Part shown: positions 36,073 through 44,657 of the stretch, piece after piece | Layout: each line of letters opens with the position of its first letter | Numbering within the stretch: position 1 is the stretch's first letter | Assembly (NCBI RefSeq): GCF_002849615.1 | Contig: NZ_PDNV01000011.1 | Coordinates: forward strand, 62,001 to 126,000 | DNA length: 64,000 nt | Reading direction: 5' to 3' | Source: Pollutimonas nitritireducens | GTDB taxonomy: Bacteria > Pseudomonadota > Gammaproteobacteria > Burkholderiales > Burkholderiaceae_B | The notes under the pieces: model-generated | What the model saw: the letters and a program-made list of their open reading frames with translations, nothing else | Database searches by the model: none | What the model was told of the DNA's origin: nothing | Translations under genes and position numbers: made by a program

Positions 36073-37367
36073 GAAGCGCATACCTGATCACGACCGCCAC
36101 GTTCTCCGCACTGCTTGCGGCATGCAGCGGCGGCGAGTCGGAACCCCTACAGTACGGCGCCTCGCCCGACCTTTCCAAGCCGGAACGCGGAATAATGCCG
36201 GACATGGTCATCGCAGAACCGGCGGAATGGGGGGATAAGCTGCCGACGGTACCAGACGGATACTCGATCAGTGCCATCGCCAAAGACCTGAAAATTCCGC
36301 GCCAGACGCTGGTGCTGCCCAATGGCGACATCCTGGTGGCCGAAGGCAGAGGCGGCGGCGCACCGAATCTCAAGCCGAAAGATGTAATCGCCGGACGCAT
36401 CAAGGCTCAGGGCAACACCGCTGTCAAGGGCGGCAACCGCTTGACGCTGCTGCGCGATGCGGATGGCGACGGGGTCTACGAACTACAAACCGTCTTCGCC
36501 GAAAATCTCAATGCCCCGTACGGGCTCGCGCTAGTGGAAAACAGCCTTTACGTTGCCAACCAAGACGCATTGGTCCGCTTCGACTACAAAGAAGGCCAGA
36601 CCAAAGCGGAGTCTGCCCCCGAGACGGTCACTGCGCTGCCGTCGGCGATCAATCACCATTGGACCAAGGCGTTGACCGCGAGTGCGGACGGGCAGTACCT
36701 GTATGTCGGCATCGGTTCGAACAGCAACATCACCGAGCGCGGCATGACGGCCGAGGTTGATCGGGCCCTGGTGTGGAGGGTCAATGCCAGCACCGGGGAA
36801 CACAAACCCTATGCGACGGGACTGCGCAATCCGACTGCGCTGACCATCCAGCCCGATACCGGACAGCTGTGGGCGGTTGTGAACGAACGCGACGAGATTG
36901 GGCCGAATCTGGTCCCCGACTACCTCACCGCGGTGCGCGAAGGCGGCTTTTATGGCTGGCCATACAGTTATTGGGGGCAGAACGTGGACGAGCGCGTCCG
37001 CCCTCAGAATCCTGAAAAAGTCGCCGCGGCGATCAAGCCTGATTACAGTCTGGGCGCGCACGTCGCCGCGCTTGGCGTGGACTTCTCCAGCGAAGCCATG
37101 GGCGAAAAGTTCGCTGACGGCGTCTTCGTCGGTGAGCACGGCAGCTGGAACCGCAAGGATCCCGTAGGCTACAAAGTGGTTTTCGTGCCGTTCCAGAATG
37201 GCACCCCTGCCGGCCCGCCGGTGGACTTCGTTGCCGGCTTCCGCGACAGCGATGGCACGACGCGCGGCCGCCCGGTTGGCGTGACGGTTGATCCGCGCGG
37301 CGCCCTTATCGTTGCCGACGACCTGTCGAACACCATCTGGCGCGTGACGCCGGCAAAAGCCGGTTAG
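36069..37367 (+). CDS. PQQ-type sorbosone/glucose dehydrogenase-like lipoprotein
   Basis: The protein has 432 residues. The N-terminus is a lipoprotein signal with lipobox LLAACSGG (Cys at residue 19), so it is anchored in the periplasm. The body is a six-bladed beta-propeller of the GSDH/L-sorbosone dehydrogenase family: RQTLVLPNGDILVAEGRGGG, LRDADGDGVYE, APYGLALVENSLYVAN, GLRNPTALTIQPDTGQLWAV, VNERDEIG, EGGFYGWPYSYWG, FVGEHGSWNRKDPVGYKVVF and RGRPVGVTVDPRGALIVADD. These residues match the PQQ and calcium site region. It overlaps the DUF2231 gene. Substrate unknown. Confidence 0.88.
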   Translation: MRSAYLITTATFSALLAACSGGESEPLQYGASPDLSKPERGIMPDMVIAEPAEWGDKLPTVPDGYSISAIAKDLKIPRQTLVLPNGDILVAEGRGGGAPNLKPKDVIAGRIKAQGNTAVKGGNRLTLLRDADGDGVYELQTVFAENLNAPYGLALVENSLYVANQDALVRFDYKEGQTKAESAPETVTALPSAINHHWTKALTASADGQYLYVGIGSNSNITERGMTAEVDRALVWRVNASTGEHKPYATGLRNPTALTIQPDTGQLWAVVNERDEIGPNLVPDYLTAVREGGFYGWPYSYWGQNVDERVRPQNPEKVAAAIKPDYSLGAHVAALGVDFSSEAMGEKFADGVFVGEHGSWNRKDPVGYKVVFVPFQNGTPAGPPVDFVAGFRDSDGTTRGRPVGVTVDPRGALIVADDLSNTIWRVTPAKAG

Positions 37368-37381
37368 CAGCGCCATTTGAC

Positions 37382-37410
37382 CGACATGGCGCTGGTTTGG
37401 CGCCATGTCG
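37382..37410. terminator. Bidirectional hairpin between convergent genes
   Basis: CGACATGGCGC (37382-37392) and GCGCCATGTCG (37400-37410) form a perfect 11-bp stem with a 7-base loop. It lies between the ends of the sorbosone-dehydrogenase-like gene and mmsA. An alternative stem AGCGCCAT (37369-37376)/ATGGCGCT (37386-37393) is mutually exclusive with it. No strong T run. Confidence 0.6.
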
Positions 37411-37417
37411 ACACACC

Positions 37418-38974
37418 CTACATGGTAGGCATGTTGAACTCATTGCCTTTGTTGATGCTTTCCGGCCAGCGCTGCATGATGGACTTCTGCTTGGTATAGA
37501 AACGAACGCCCTCTTCGCCGTAGGAATGCATATCGCCAAACAGGCTGCGCTTCCAGCCGCCGAAACCATGCCAGGACATCGGAACAGGAATGGGCACGTT
37601 CACACCCACCATCCCGACCTGGATACGGCGAGAAAATTCACGGGCCGTATGGCCATCGCTGGTGAAACACGAAACGCCGTTGCCGAATTCATGTTTGTTG
37701 ACCAGGTCGATGGCGCCGCCGAGATCATCGACATGAACGCAGACCAACACGGGGCCGAAGATCTCTTCCTTGTATATCCTCATCTGCGGAGTGACCTTGT
37801 CGAACAAGGTGCCGCCGACATAGAAGCCCGACTCATTACCGGCGACCTTGTAGCCGCGGCCGTCAACCAATAGCTCGGCGCCCTCTTCCACACCGGTGGC
37901 GATATAGCCTTCGATGCGCTGCAAAGCCTCTTTGGTCACGACCGGCCCCATCTCAGCGTCCAGCGCCATGCCATCCTTGATCTTGAGCGAACGGGCACGC
38001 TCTTGCAGCATAGGCACGATCTTCTTGCCCACCTCGCCCACCAGCACTGCAACGGAAATCGCCATGCAGCGCTCGCCGGCCGAACCATAGGCCGCGCCCA
38101 CAAGCGCATCGACCGTGCGCTCGATATCGGCATCGGGCATGATGACCATATGGTTCTTCGCCCCGCCCAGCGCCTGCACACGCTTTCCAAAATGCGCGCC
38201 GCGTTCATAGATGTACTGCGCAATAGGCGTCGAACCCACGAAGCTGAGGGCCGCCACGTCTGCGTGCTCAAGCAGCGCGTCCACCACCACCTTGTCGCCC
38301 TGGACTACGTTGAATACCCCATCCGGCAAACCTGCCTGCTTGAACAACTTGGCCATCAGGATGGACACGCTGGGGTCGCGCTCGCTGGGCTTGAGGATGA
38401 AGGTATTGCCGGCAGCGATTGCTACTGGATACATCCAGCAAGGCACCATGCAGGGGAAATTGAAAGGAGTGATTCCCGCCACCACGCCCAGCGGCTGGCG
38501 CATGGTCCAGTTGTCGATACCAGTGGAAACTTGCTCGGTATAGTCGCCCTTGAGCAATTGGGGTATGCCGCAGGCGAACTCGATGACATCAATGCCGCGG
38601 GCGACTTCGCCCTGCGCATCGGTGAACACTTTCCCATGTTCGGCGGTGATCATCGCAGCCAGTACGTCGGTGTTCTGGTTCATCAACTGCAGAAACCGGT
38701 TCATGATGCGCGCACGCCGCACCGGCGGAGTATCTGCCCAGGCTTGCGAGGCCGCTTTGGCCGCCGCCACCGCCTCATTCACGTCCTCGACGGTGGACAG
38801 CACGACGTGCCGGGCGACCTGCCCGGTTGACGGGTTGTAAACCCCCTGCTTGCGGTCGCTGCTGCTGGCTCGAACCTGGCCAGCGATAAAATTGACGATG
38901 TCAGTTCCATCGGTATAGGCGGCCTGGGGGTTGACCGGGATGGCGACGCTGGCGTGCTGATCTTTCATTTTCAT
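37418..38974 (-). CDS. mmsA: Methylmalonate-semialdehyde dehydrogenase (CoA-acylating)
   Basis: This enzyme oxidises methylmalonate or malonate semialdehyde to propionyl- or acetyl-CoA in valine, inositol or beta-alanine breakdown. The protein has about 518 residues. Family marks are [35 protein letters not shown], the [20 protein letters not shown] region that replaces the classical LELGGK glutamate, the catalytic cysteine in [13 protein letters not shown], and [20 protein letters not shown]. The start is either ATG 38974 or ATG 38968; AAGGA fits the second better. It is divergent from a LysR gene that probably regulates it. The omega-aminotransferase at 2877 could supply malonate semialdehyde, though it is far away. 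Confidence 0.93.
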   Translation of the reverse strand: MKMKDQHASVAIPVNPQAAYTDGTDIVNFIAGQVRASSSDRKQGVYNPSTGQVARHVVLSTVEDVNEAVAAAKAASQAWADTPPVRRARIMNRFLQLMNQNTDVLAAMITAEHGKVFTDAQGEVARGIDVIEFACGIPQLLKGDYTEQVSTGIDNWTMRQPLGVVAGITPFNFPCMVPCWMYPVAIAAGNTFILKPSERDPSVSILMAKLFKQAGLPDGVFNVVQGDKVVVDALLEHADVAALSFVGSTPIAQYIYERGAHFGKRVQALGGAKNHMVIMPDADIERTVDALVGAAYGSAGERCMAISVAVLVGEVGKKIVPMLQERARSLKIKDGMALDAEMGPVVTKEALQRIEGYIATGVEEGAELLVDGRGYKVAGNESGFYVGGTLFDKVTPQMRIYKEEIFGPVLVCVHVDDLGGAIDLVNKHEFGNGVSCFTSDGHTAREFSRRIQVGMVGVNVPIPVPMSWHGFGGWKRSLFGDMHSYGEEGVRFYTKQKSIMQRWPESINKGNEFNMPTM

Positions 38975-39034
38975 GTCCTTGCATAAGGGTGCTCGATGGG
39001 AAAAAGTATAGGTATCGAAAGCCACTGCCACAAG

Positions 39035-39073
39035 TCCAGATCACTGGATTCATTGTTTAAATTAATAGACAAT
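39035..39073. promoter_or_regulatory. Candidate LysR sites between mmsA and lysR
   Basis: TCCAGATCACTGGA (39035-39048) is an inverted repeat with 5-base arms. ATTGT at 39052-39056 and ACAAT at 39069-39073 form a T-N11-A-like dyad 24 bases before the LysR start. Both fit LysR-type operators in a divergent promoter. Confidence 0.45.
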
Positions 39074-39096
39074 GGAGATAAAAACTGGGAAGCCCC

Positions 39097-40023
39097 ATGA
39101 AAGAACACAAGACCGAGTTGCCATGGTCGCACATCTACTGGCTAAGCATGCTGGGCGTCTCAGGCAGCTACACCGCCGCGGCCAAACGCCTGGGTGTCAG
39201 CAAGGGCGCGGTAAGTCTGCGCATTGCGGAACTGGAACAGCTTGCGGGGGTCGCGCTTGTGCGGCGCACCACGCGCAGCGTGCGCCTGACGCAAGCGGGC
39301 CAGGCACTGGTGGATGGGTCCGAGCAGGCCTTTACCGCCATCGAGCGCAGTTTTGACAACATTCTGGACCTGGCCGAAATCCCCCGGGGCGTTGTGCGGG
39401 TCACCGTGCCCGTCGCACTGGGCCGCCAGAAAATCGTCCCCCTGATGAGCAAGTTCCTGGAAAACTGCCCCGATGTGCGCATCGAAATCGAGCTGTCGGA
39501 TCACGTCAGCTCCCTGGCCCAAGAAGGTTTCGATCTGGCCATACGCCATACCAGCAGCGTGCCCGAAACGCACGTGGCATGGCTGCTGCAACCCTCGCGC
39601 ACCCTGCTGGTCGCCACTCCCGCCTACCTGGCAAAGCGCGGAGTCCCCAAGACGCCCGACGACCTCAGCACGCACAACTGCCTGTATTACCTGCGTTCCG
39701 CGGCCTTGCCAGCCTGGAGTTTCGTTCCGGTTGGGAGGAATGCCGACCGCCATAGCGTCGCCGTGCGCGGCAATTTCAGCGCCAACAACAGCGAGGCGCT
39801 GCGCGGCGTCGTGATGGCCGACCAGGGCATAGCATTGCTGCCCGACTTCAGCGCCCAGGAAGATGTCAGCGCAAAACGACTGGTACACCTGCTGCCCGAT
39901 TGGGAACCGGTAGGCGCGTTTGGCAACGCCATTTATGCAATAAGGCCCTATAGCGCATATGTTCCGCGAGCCGTGCGGGCGTTTGTCGACCACTTGAAAA
40001 GCGAGCTGCAGGCGAAAGCATAA
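39097..40023 (+). CDS. LysR-family transcriptional regulator
   Basis: The protein has 308 residues. The N-terminal winged helix is WLSMLGVSGSYTAAAKRLGV followed by SKGAVSLRIAELEQLAGVAL and VRRTTRSVRLTQAGQAL. The C-terminal effector domain (VRVTVPVALGRQKIVPLMSK, DLAIRHTSSVPE, LLPDFSAQEDVSAKRLVHLL) resembles the CrgA/DsdC-like subgroup. It is divergent from mmsA with about 120 bases between them and dyads in the gap, so it most likely controls mmsA and itself. Inducer unknown. Confidence 0.92.
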   Translation: MKEHKTELPWSHIYWLSMLGVSGSYTAAAKRLGVSKGAVSLRIAELEQLAGVALVRRTTRSVRLTQAGQALVDGSEQAFTAIERSFDNILDLAEIPRGVVRVTVPVALGRQKIVPLMSKFLENCPDVRIEIELSDHVSSLAQEGFDLAIRHTSSVPETHVAWLLQPSRTLLVATPAYLAKRGVPKTPDDLSTHNCLYYLRSAALPAWSFVPVGRNADRHSVAVRGNFSANNSEALRGVVMADQGIALLPDFSAQEDVSAKRLVHLLPDWEPVGAFGNAIYAIRPYSAYVPRAVRAFVDHLKSELQAKA

Positions 40024-40161
40024 AAATATTATCGTGCAAAGCTGAATACAGCTACTTCTTGCGCAGTCGGACCTTCACTACACTCCACATCAGCTGCACT
40101 TCATCCCCCGATTCACGCTGCATGTCCGAGCAAAGTTCACCCACTGCTAAAGGAGACGTCA

Positions 40162-41133
40162 ATGTTGAAAATCAATAAGAAGGTGCTTGTTGGCTTCATT
40201 GGAGCCGGCTTCATCGGAGCCGTCAATCTCGCCAATGCCCAAGTCGGGTTTCCCCCGCCCCCTCCAAAAGTCAGCCCCGCCGCGGGCGTGATCGACATGC
40301 ACGTGCATCCCGACCCGGATGTCTTCGGAAGGGCCTTGACCGACTTCGAGCTTGCAACCATAGCCAAGCGCAAAGGCATGCGCGGCATTGTCATCAAGAA
40401 CCATGTGGTCACCACCAACGACCGTGCGGCGATTGCCATGCAACAAGTGCCCGGCATAGAAGTGTGGGGCGGCATCGTGCTGAACAAGTCTGTGGGCGGC
40501 CTCAACCCCTCGGCCGTGGAATGGATGCACCGCATGTCGGGAGGCAGGGGAAAAGTCGTCTGGTTGCCCACGTTTGACTCAGACAAACATGTCAAGACGC
40601 TGGTAGACAAAGAAAAATCGGGCCTGGTCGTGGCGGTGGACGGCAAGGTGACGCCCGAGATGGAAGAAATTCTGAAGATCATTGCCCGCGAGAACCTGAT
40701 CCTGGCCACTGGCCATGTGTCGGCCGACGAGGTGCTCACCGTCGTCAAGCGCGCCAAGGAGCTTGGCGTGAACAACATCCTGATCACGCACGGGCTCACC
40801 AATATCCCCGGCCTGACGATGGAACAGGCCAGGGAAGTCACCTCAATGGGGGCAATGATCGAGCTGTGTTACCTGCAATTCCTCACCGGCCCGGCGGCGC
40901 AGTACAAGTGGATGACACACTGGGATAAAGTGGACGCAGAAAGCGTCGCCAAGGCCGTCAAAGAGATAGGCGCCGACCATCTGGTGCTTTCAAGCGACTT
41001 GGGCCAGCAAGGCATGATGACACCGCCGGACGGCATTGAAAACCAGATCGCTGCGGTCAAGGCCGCTGGGGTATCGGACGAAGACATCGACAAGATGATG
41101 CGTAAGAACCCGGCGAAGCTATTGGGTATCTAA
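40162..41133 (+). CDS. Exported DUF6282-family amidohydrolase-like protein
   Basis: The protein has 323 residues. The N-terminus (MLKINKKVLVGFIGAGFIGA, then VNLANA-Q) is a signal peptide, so the enzyme is periplasmic. The body has a TIM-barrel-like metal motif VIDMHVHPDPDVFGRAL (HxHxD), histidines in IKNHVVTTND, LATGHVSADEVL and ITHGLTNIPGL, and a late aspartate in LVLSSDLGQQG. These fit the amidohydrolase/PHP-like metal-site layout of DUF6282. AGGAG lies six bases before the ATG. The exported form is uncommon for the family. Substrate unknown; neighbours (LysR, LysE) do not identify it. Confidence 0.8.
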   Translation: MLKINKKVLVGFIGAGFIGAVNLANAQVGFPPPPPKVSPAAGVIDMHVHPDPDVFGRALTDFELATIAKRKGMRGIVIKNHVVTTNDRAAIAMQQVPGIEVWGGIVLNKSVGGLNPSAVEWMHRMSGGRGKVVWLPTFDSDKHVKTLVDKEKSGLVVAVDGKVTPEMEEILKIIARENLILATGHVSADEVLTVVKRAKELGVNNILITHGLTNIPGLTMEQAREVTSMGAMIELCYLQFLTGPAAQYKWMTHWDKVDAESVAKAVKEIGADHLVLSSDLGQQGMMTPPDGIENQIAAVKAAGVSDEDIDKMMRKNPAKLLGI

Positions 41134-41156
41134 GCGGGGGAGGTTCATGCGGCGCA

Positions 41157-41765
41157 CTACGTTGCGAAGTGTTCAAGCACGATGGGATAAAGCGACGCGA
41201 CAAGCAACAGGGCCATGCCGACGTTGAACCACCGGATCGCCCTGGGCTTGCGCAGCAGCCGGCGCAATGCGCTGCCGAAGAGCGTCCATACGCTGATGCT
41301 TGGAAAATTGATCATCGACAGCACCAGCGTAGCCACAATCAGGTTCTGGAAAAATCCGTCACGCGGCGTGTAAGTGGCCACAATGCCCACAGCCATGATC
41401 CACGCCTTGGGATTGACCCATTGGAAGGCCACCGCCTCAAAGAAGGTGAACGGCCGGCTACGCGACGTGTCACCGTCCATGCCGCTTGCACTTGCAATAC
41501 GCCAGGCCAGGTAAAGCAGATAGGCCGCACCGGCGTATTTCAACATCGTATACAGCATGGGCACGGTCTCGAACACCGTGCCCAGACCGGCGCCGACCAT
41601 CAACAACATCACCGCCACCCCAGCGCTGATGCCCAACATATGGGGCAATGTGCGGCGATAACCGAAGGTGGCTCCCGATGCGGTCAGCATCACATTGTTG
41701 GGGCCGGGCGTAATGGAGCTGACGAAGGCAAACAGGGCCAGCGGCAGTAAAAGGTTCAAGGTCAT
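41157..41765 (-). CDS. LysE/RhtB-family amino acid exporter
   Basis: The protein has about 202 residues with six hydrophobic segments. The family motif at the N-terminus is ALFAFVSSITPGPNNVMLTA (the TPGPN signature), followed by GYRRTLPHMLGISAGVAVML and YAGAAYLLYLAWRIA. It probably exports an amino acid or homoserine-lactone-type compound across the inner membrane. The ATG at 41765 and one at 41774 are both possible. It is divergent from a MocR regulator, a pairing common for LysE transporters and likely regulatory. Confidence 0.9.
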   Translation of the reverse strand: MTLNLLLPLALFAFVSSITPGPNNVMLTASGATFGYRRTLPHMLGISAGVAVMLLMVGAGLGTVFETVPMLYTMLKYAGAAYLLYLAWRIASASGMDGDTSRSRPFTFFEAVAFQWVNPKAWIMAVGIVATYTPRDGFFQNLIVATLVLSMINFPSISVWTLFGSALRRLLRKPRAIRWFNVGMALLLVASLYPIVLEHFAT

Positions 41766-41821
41766 GTTTCGCATAGTCGCAGGTTGGCTCTGGCATCATG
41801 CTACGCGACAAAACCAATACA

Positions 41822-41831
41822 GTACCGGTAC
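41822..41831. promoter_or_regulatory. Palindrome GTACCGGTAC in the lysE/mocR gap
   Basis: The perfect 10-bp palindrome GTACCGGTAC, flanked by AATACA and AATTAT, lies in the 108-base divergent gap, 42 bases before the MocR start. MocR regulators bind in such gaps, so it is a candidate site. Position is the only support. Confidence 0.35.
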
Positions 41832-41873
41832 AATTATCCTGTTCACTATAAAAACTGGCCTGGTCATTTCACC

Positions 41874-43322
41874 ATGACACACTCATTCCCCGTGTCCCCC
41901 TGGGCACCGCTGCGCCAGTCGGGCATATCGCTCGCCGATCAGCTGAGCGAGCATTTCAGCGAACGGATTCGCAACCACGGTTTGCGCGCCGGCATGCGCC
42001 TGCCATCGGTGCGGGCCATGGCCAAGGAAGCCCGACTCAGCCGGTTCACCGTGGTGCAGGCCTACGACCGCCTGGTCGCGCAAGGGCTGGTGCAGTCGCG
42101 CCGAGGCGCGGGCTTTTATGTCTGCCCGCCCTCCTCTGTCGCGGCCCTGCCCGCCGTCAACAGCACACTGGCGCCCGGTGCCGCGTTCGACACGGCTTTC
42201 CTGCTGCGCAGCATGTTCCGGGACGGCGCTCCGCAGGACATGCCGGGCGGCGCGGGTCTACTGCCGCCCGCGTGGCTGGATGAAGAAATGGTTTCAGCGG
42301 CCGTGCGTTCGGTCGGCCGCAGCATCGGTCGCAGCATGTTGAGCTACGGCGTGCCCCATGGGCTCAGGGCACTGCGCCAGCAGATCGCTTCAGGTTTACA
42401 GGCGCAGGATGTCCCCGCGCATCCGGACCACCATCTGATGACGGTGGCGGGTGTCACGCATGGCCTTGATCTTATCGTCCGCCTGGTCGTTCGGCCGGGT
42501 GACACAGTGCTGGTGGAAGATCCAGGGTGGTTCTTGATTTTCGGGCGGCTTACAGCTCTGGGCGCACGCGTCGTGGGTGTGCCGCGCCTGGCAGATGGCC
42601 CCGATGTGGCAGCCCTGGCGCGCCTGGCCGAAACGCATCGCCCAAAGCTGTTCATATTGAATACCGCCGTCCATAACCCCACCGGCCACACCTTGTCGGC
42701 TGGCATCGCCTACGAAGTCCTGCGCATTGCCGAGCGGCACGACTTTCTGCTGGTCGAAGACGATACCTATGCCGATTTTCATCCAGGTGGTCCGGTGCGC
42801 CTTGCCGCGCTGGACCGTCTGAACCGCGTAATGTTGGTGGGTGGCTACTCCAAGACACTGGCAGCCAGCCTGCGCGTGGGCTATGTGGCGGGAGCACCCG
42901 CCATGATAGAAAAACTGGTCGATCTGAAACTGCTGGGCGGGCTTACGACGCCGGAGCTCGGCGAACAGGTGGTGTGCCGCATACTGGTCGAAGGGCAATA
43001 CCGGCGCCATGTCGAGCGGCTGCGCGCCCGCGTCGATCAGGCGCGCGACAAATGCATCAAAAACTTGCTGGCGATGGAGTGCTCGATTGCGCACGAACCC
43101 CATGCCGGCATGTTTGTGTGGGTGGATTGCGGCGTCGATACCGAAGCGCTCGCGCGCAAAGCGGCCGCGCTGGGCGTGCTGTTTGCGCCTGGCGTACTGT
43201 TTTCGCCGCGTCAGGCGCCCTCTTCCCATCTTCGGATCGCCGTGTCGATGGTGGACAACCGGCATGACTGGAAGGTCTTGGAGAATCTGTTGCAGGCCAG
43301 CCGACGCCATCCGGATACATGA
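41874..43322 (+). CDS. MocR-type regulator (GntR HTH fused to aminotransferase fold)
   Basis: The protein has 482 residues from the ATG at 41874 (MTHSFPVSPWAPLRQSG); a longer frame from 41784 crosses the promoter. The GntR winged helix is SERIRNHGLRAGMRLPSVRA then AKEARLSRFTVVQAYDRLVA. The aminotransferase-like domain has VAGVTHGLDLIVRLVVRPGD, LFILNTAVHNPTGHTLS and the PLP lysine in MLVGGYSKTLAASLRVGYVA. It is about 40% similar in layout to the MocR at 1232 but governs another neighbour, the divergent LysE exporter. It is the last gene before the AT-richer island. Confidence 0.9.
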   Translation: MTHSFPVSPWAPLRQSGISLADQLSEHFSERIRNHGLRAGMRLPSVRAMAKEARLSRFTVVQAYDRLVAQGLVQSRRGAGFYVCPPSSVAALPAVNSTLAPGAAFDTAFLLRSMFRDGAPQDMPGGAGLLPPAWLDEEMVSAAVRSVGRSIGRSMLSYGVPHGLRALRQQIASGLQAQDVPAHPDHHLMTVAGVTHGLDLIVRLVVRPGDTVLVEDPGWFLIFGRLTALGARVVGVPRLADGPDVAALARLAETHRPKLFILNTAVHNPTGHTLSAGIAYEVLRIAERHDFLLVEDDTYADFHPGGPVRLAALDRLNRVMLVGGYSKTLAASLRVGYVAGAPAMIEKLVDLKLLGGLTTPELGEQVVCRILVEGQYRRHVERLRARVDQARDKCIKNLLAMECSIAHEPHAGMFVWVDCGVDTEALARKAAALGVLFAPGVLFSPRQAPSSHLRIAVSMVDNRHDWKVLENLLQASRRHPDT

Positions 43323-43629
43323 TGCAGATGGGCGCTACATCAACCTACGGTTGTATGGAGCGGGTGAAGGAAACAGTAAAGCCCGCCTACTCCCTTGATT
43401 AATAAAAGCTTTATTCAATTCGTGTAGTACGGATGTACCCAATAATGTACCCATCCGTGACGACTATAATACGCGATGTCTGGCGAAGGCCATAGAGAGC
43501 CGTCGAGCTCTACACAACGCTTACGAAAACATGCAGACTAATGCCACAACGACGCACAGTCTTATTGAGCCTTATTGCGCGAGAATAAGCTCGTAGTCTA
43601 TCTCGGAGCAAACGGGGAGAACTGCCACT
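43323..43629. other. Gap at the left edge of the island; no gene seen
   Basis: No convincing coding frame lies in these 307 bases. Base composition turns AT-rich from about 43400. The only ordered structure is a repeat pair at 43430-43457, described separately. Confidence 0.6.
43430..43457. repeat. Direct and inverted repeat near the island boundary
   Basis: ATGTACCC occurs at 43433-43440 and again at 43445-43452, and the pair is framed by CGGATG (43430-43435) and CATCCG (43452-43457). Tandem GTACCC repeats of this kind are seen next to integrated elements with tyrosine integrases, where they may be arm-type sites. No integrase is in the window. Its position, where GC content drops, makes a boundary or attachment remnant plausible but unproven. 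Confidence 0.35.
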
Positions 43630-44289
43630 TTAACCTACCACCCCACGATGCGAGACCGTGCCAGCACAGCGCCGCGCCCGCTCAATAAATCGCTTGACCC
43701 TCTCCGAAACCTCGTCGCAATAAATCAGAAACGTTGTAATCGTGTGACCGTCTGCGTGAAGAGGTCTCGCGACAATCCCGGCTTCTTGCGCCTCATCAAT
43801 CCGGGAGCGTGCGGCCAGGCCGACACCATACCCGGCCGCCACCACAGCTGCCATGAACTCAAAACTGCGCGCCTGGGCCGTAACGTATGGTGTTATTTCA
43901 GCCTCCACGAACAAAGCTTGCACGTAATAATGCATGGCCGCGCAGACCTCGGAATGCCACATCACCACTGGATAGTCTACAAGTGCAGACAGAGGGATGA
44001 CTGGATAGGCCAACAATGGCGAGCGCACTGGCAGCATGACCGCCAGTTCGTCATACCAGAGCGGCTGCATCTTCAGGCCGTGCTCGGCCCTCGCATCAAG
44101 AGTAAATCCAAGTTCGTAGCGTCTGCCTTTGAGACCCGCGATTTGCTCTACAGGGTCAACCTCATACAGTGCTACGGGCGTTTCAGGTTCCTCTATGCGC
44201 TGGCGGGCCAGCAGTGTTGCCAGCTGTGCGTGGATCGCGCCGAATGATACGGCGATTCGCAAAGGTCGCCGATCAGCGTTGGAGGGCAT
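43630..44289 (-). CDS. LysR effector-binding domain protein lacking the DNA-binding domain
   Basis: The protein has 219 residues and begins exactly at the start of a LysR substrate-binding domain (RRPLRIAVSFGAIHAQLATL). The rest (YELGFTLDARAEHGLKMQPL, VIPLSALVDYPVVMWHSEV, AAVVAAGYGVGLAARSRIDE) is a complete effector fold. A strong ribosome site AAGGAG precedes the ATG, so the short form is translated as such. Full LysR proteins have about 60-90 more residues with the helix-turn-helix. It resembles the effector half of the full-length LysR at 46650-47558. It could titrate inducer or form mixed oligomers, or it may be a decayed gene. No function assigned. Confidence 0.75.
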   Translation of the reverse strand: MPSNADRRPLRIAVSFGAIHAQLATLLARQRIEEPETPVALYEVDPVEQIAGLKGRRYELGFTLDARAEHGLKMQPLWYDELAVMLPVRSPLLAYPVIPLSALVDYPVVMWHSEVCAAMHYYVQALFVEAEITPYVTAQARSFEFMAAVVAAGYGVGLAARSRIDEAQEAGIVARPLHADGHTITTFLIYCDEVSERVKRFIERARRCAGTVSHRGVVG

Positions 44290-44657
44290 GTTGTTCTCCT
44301 TATTTGCAAAGGACTATCGCTCTTCGCTAAAAGCCGGAATCATGCCAAAGTTTTCGCTATGGCTGAACTAGCCGAACGGCTACCTGGCTGATAGAACTGC
44401 GTGTATTGCATCAAAGCTCACGCCTTCAACTACTGCTTAATACCTTCTCTTCAAAACAAGAGTCTGGTTCAACACTTCGCTCGTATCCTCTCCGCTCAAT
44501 TCCCGAGTTTGGGATTTAACGGACGACCCCACACTTAACGGCAACGGCCCAAGAATTAGCTGAAAACGGCAGCGCAACTTCCAAAACAAGCCTTAAATCT
44601 TATCATGAGTTAAATTTAACGTGGTTTAATTTGTGGTGTCGTACGAAGCTTTTGCTA
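44290..44657. other. Gap of 368 bases with one palindrome; no gene seen
   Basis: No coding frame with a ribosome site is visible. On the minus strand just upstream of the truncated LysR gene, a broken frame reads VVEGVSFDAIHAVLSAR before a stop, faintly like a LysR helix-turn-helix, but too weak to call. The regulatory palindrome at 44609 is listed separately. Confidence 0.5.
44609..44620. promoter_or_regulatory. Palindrome GTTAAATTTAAC before the XRE gene
   Basis: A perfect 12-bp palindrome ends 37 bases before the XRE-regulator start and overlaps the expected promoter (TTTAAT about 10 bases on). XRE regulators commonly repress themselves through such sites. The assignment is inference. Confidence 0.45.

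Noticed and set aside
44290-44400. Possible decayed LysR helix-turn-helix upstream of the truncated LysR gene
   Set aside because: Only VVEGVSFDAIHAVL resembles the family and stops follow soon; too weak to call a pseudogene.
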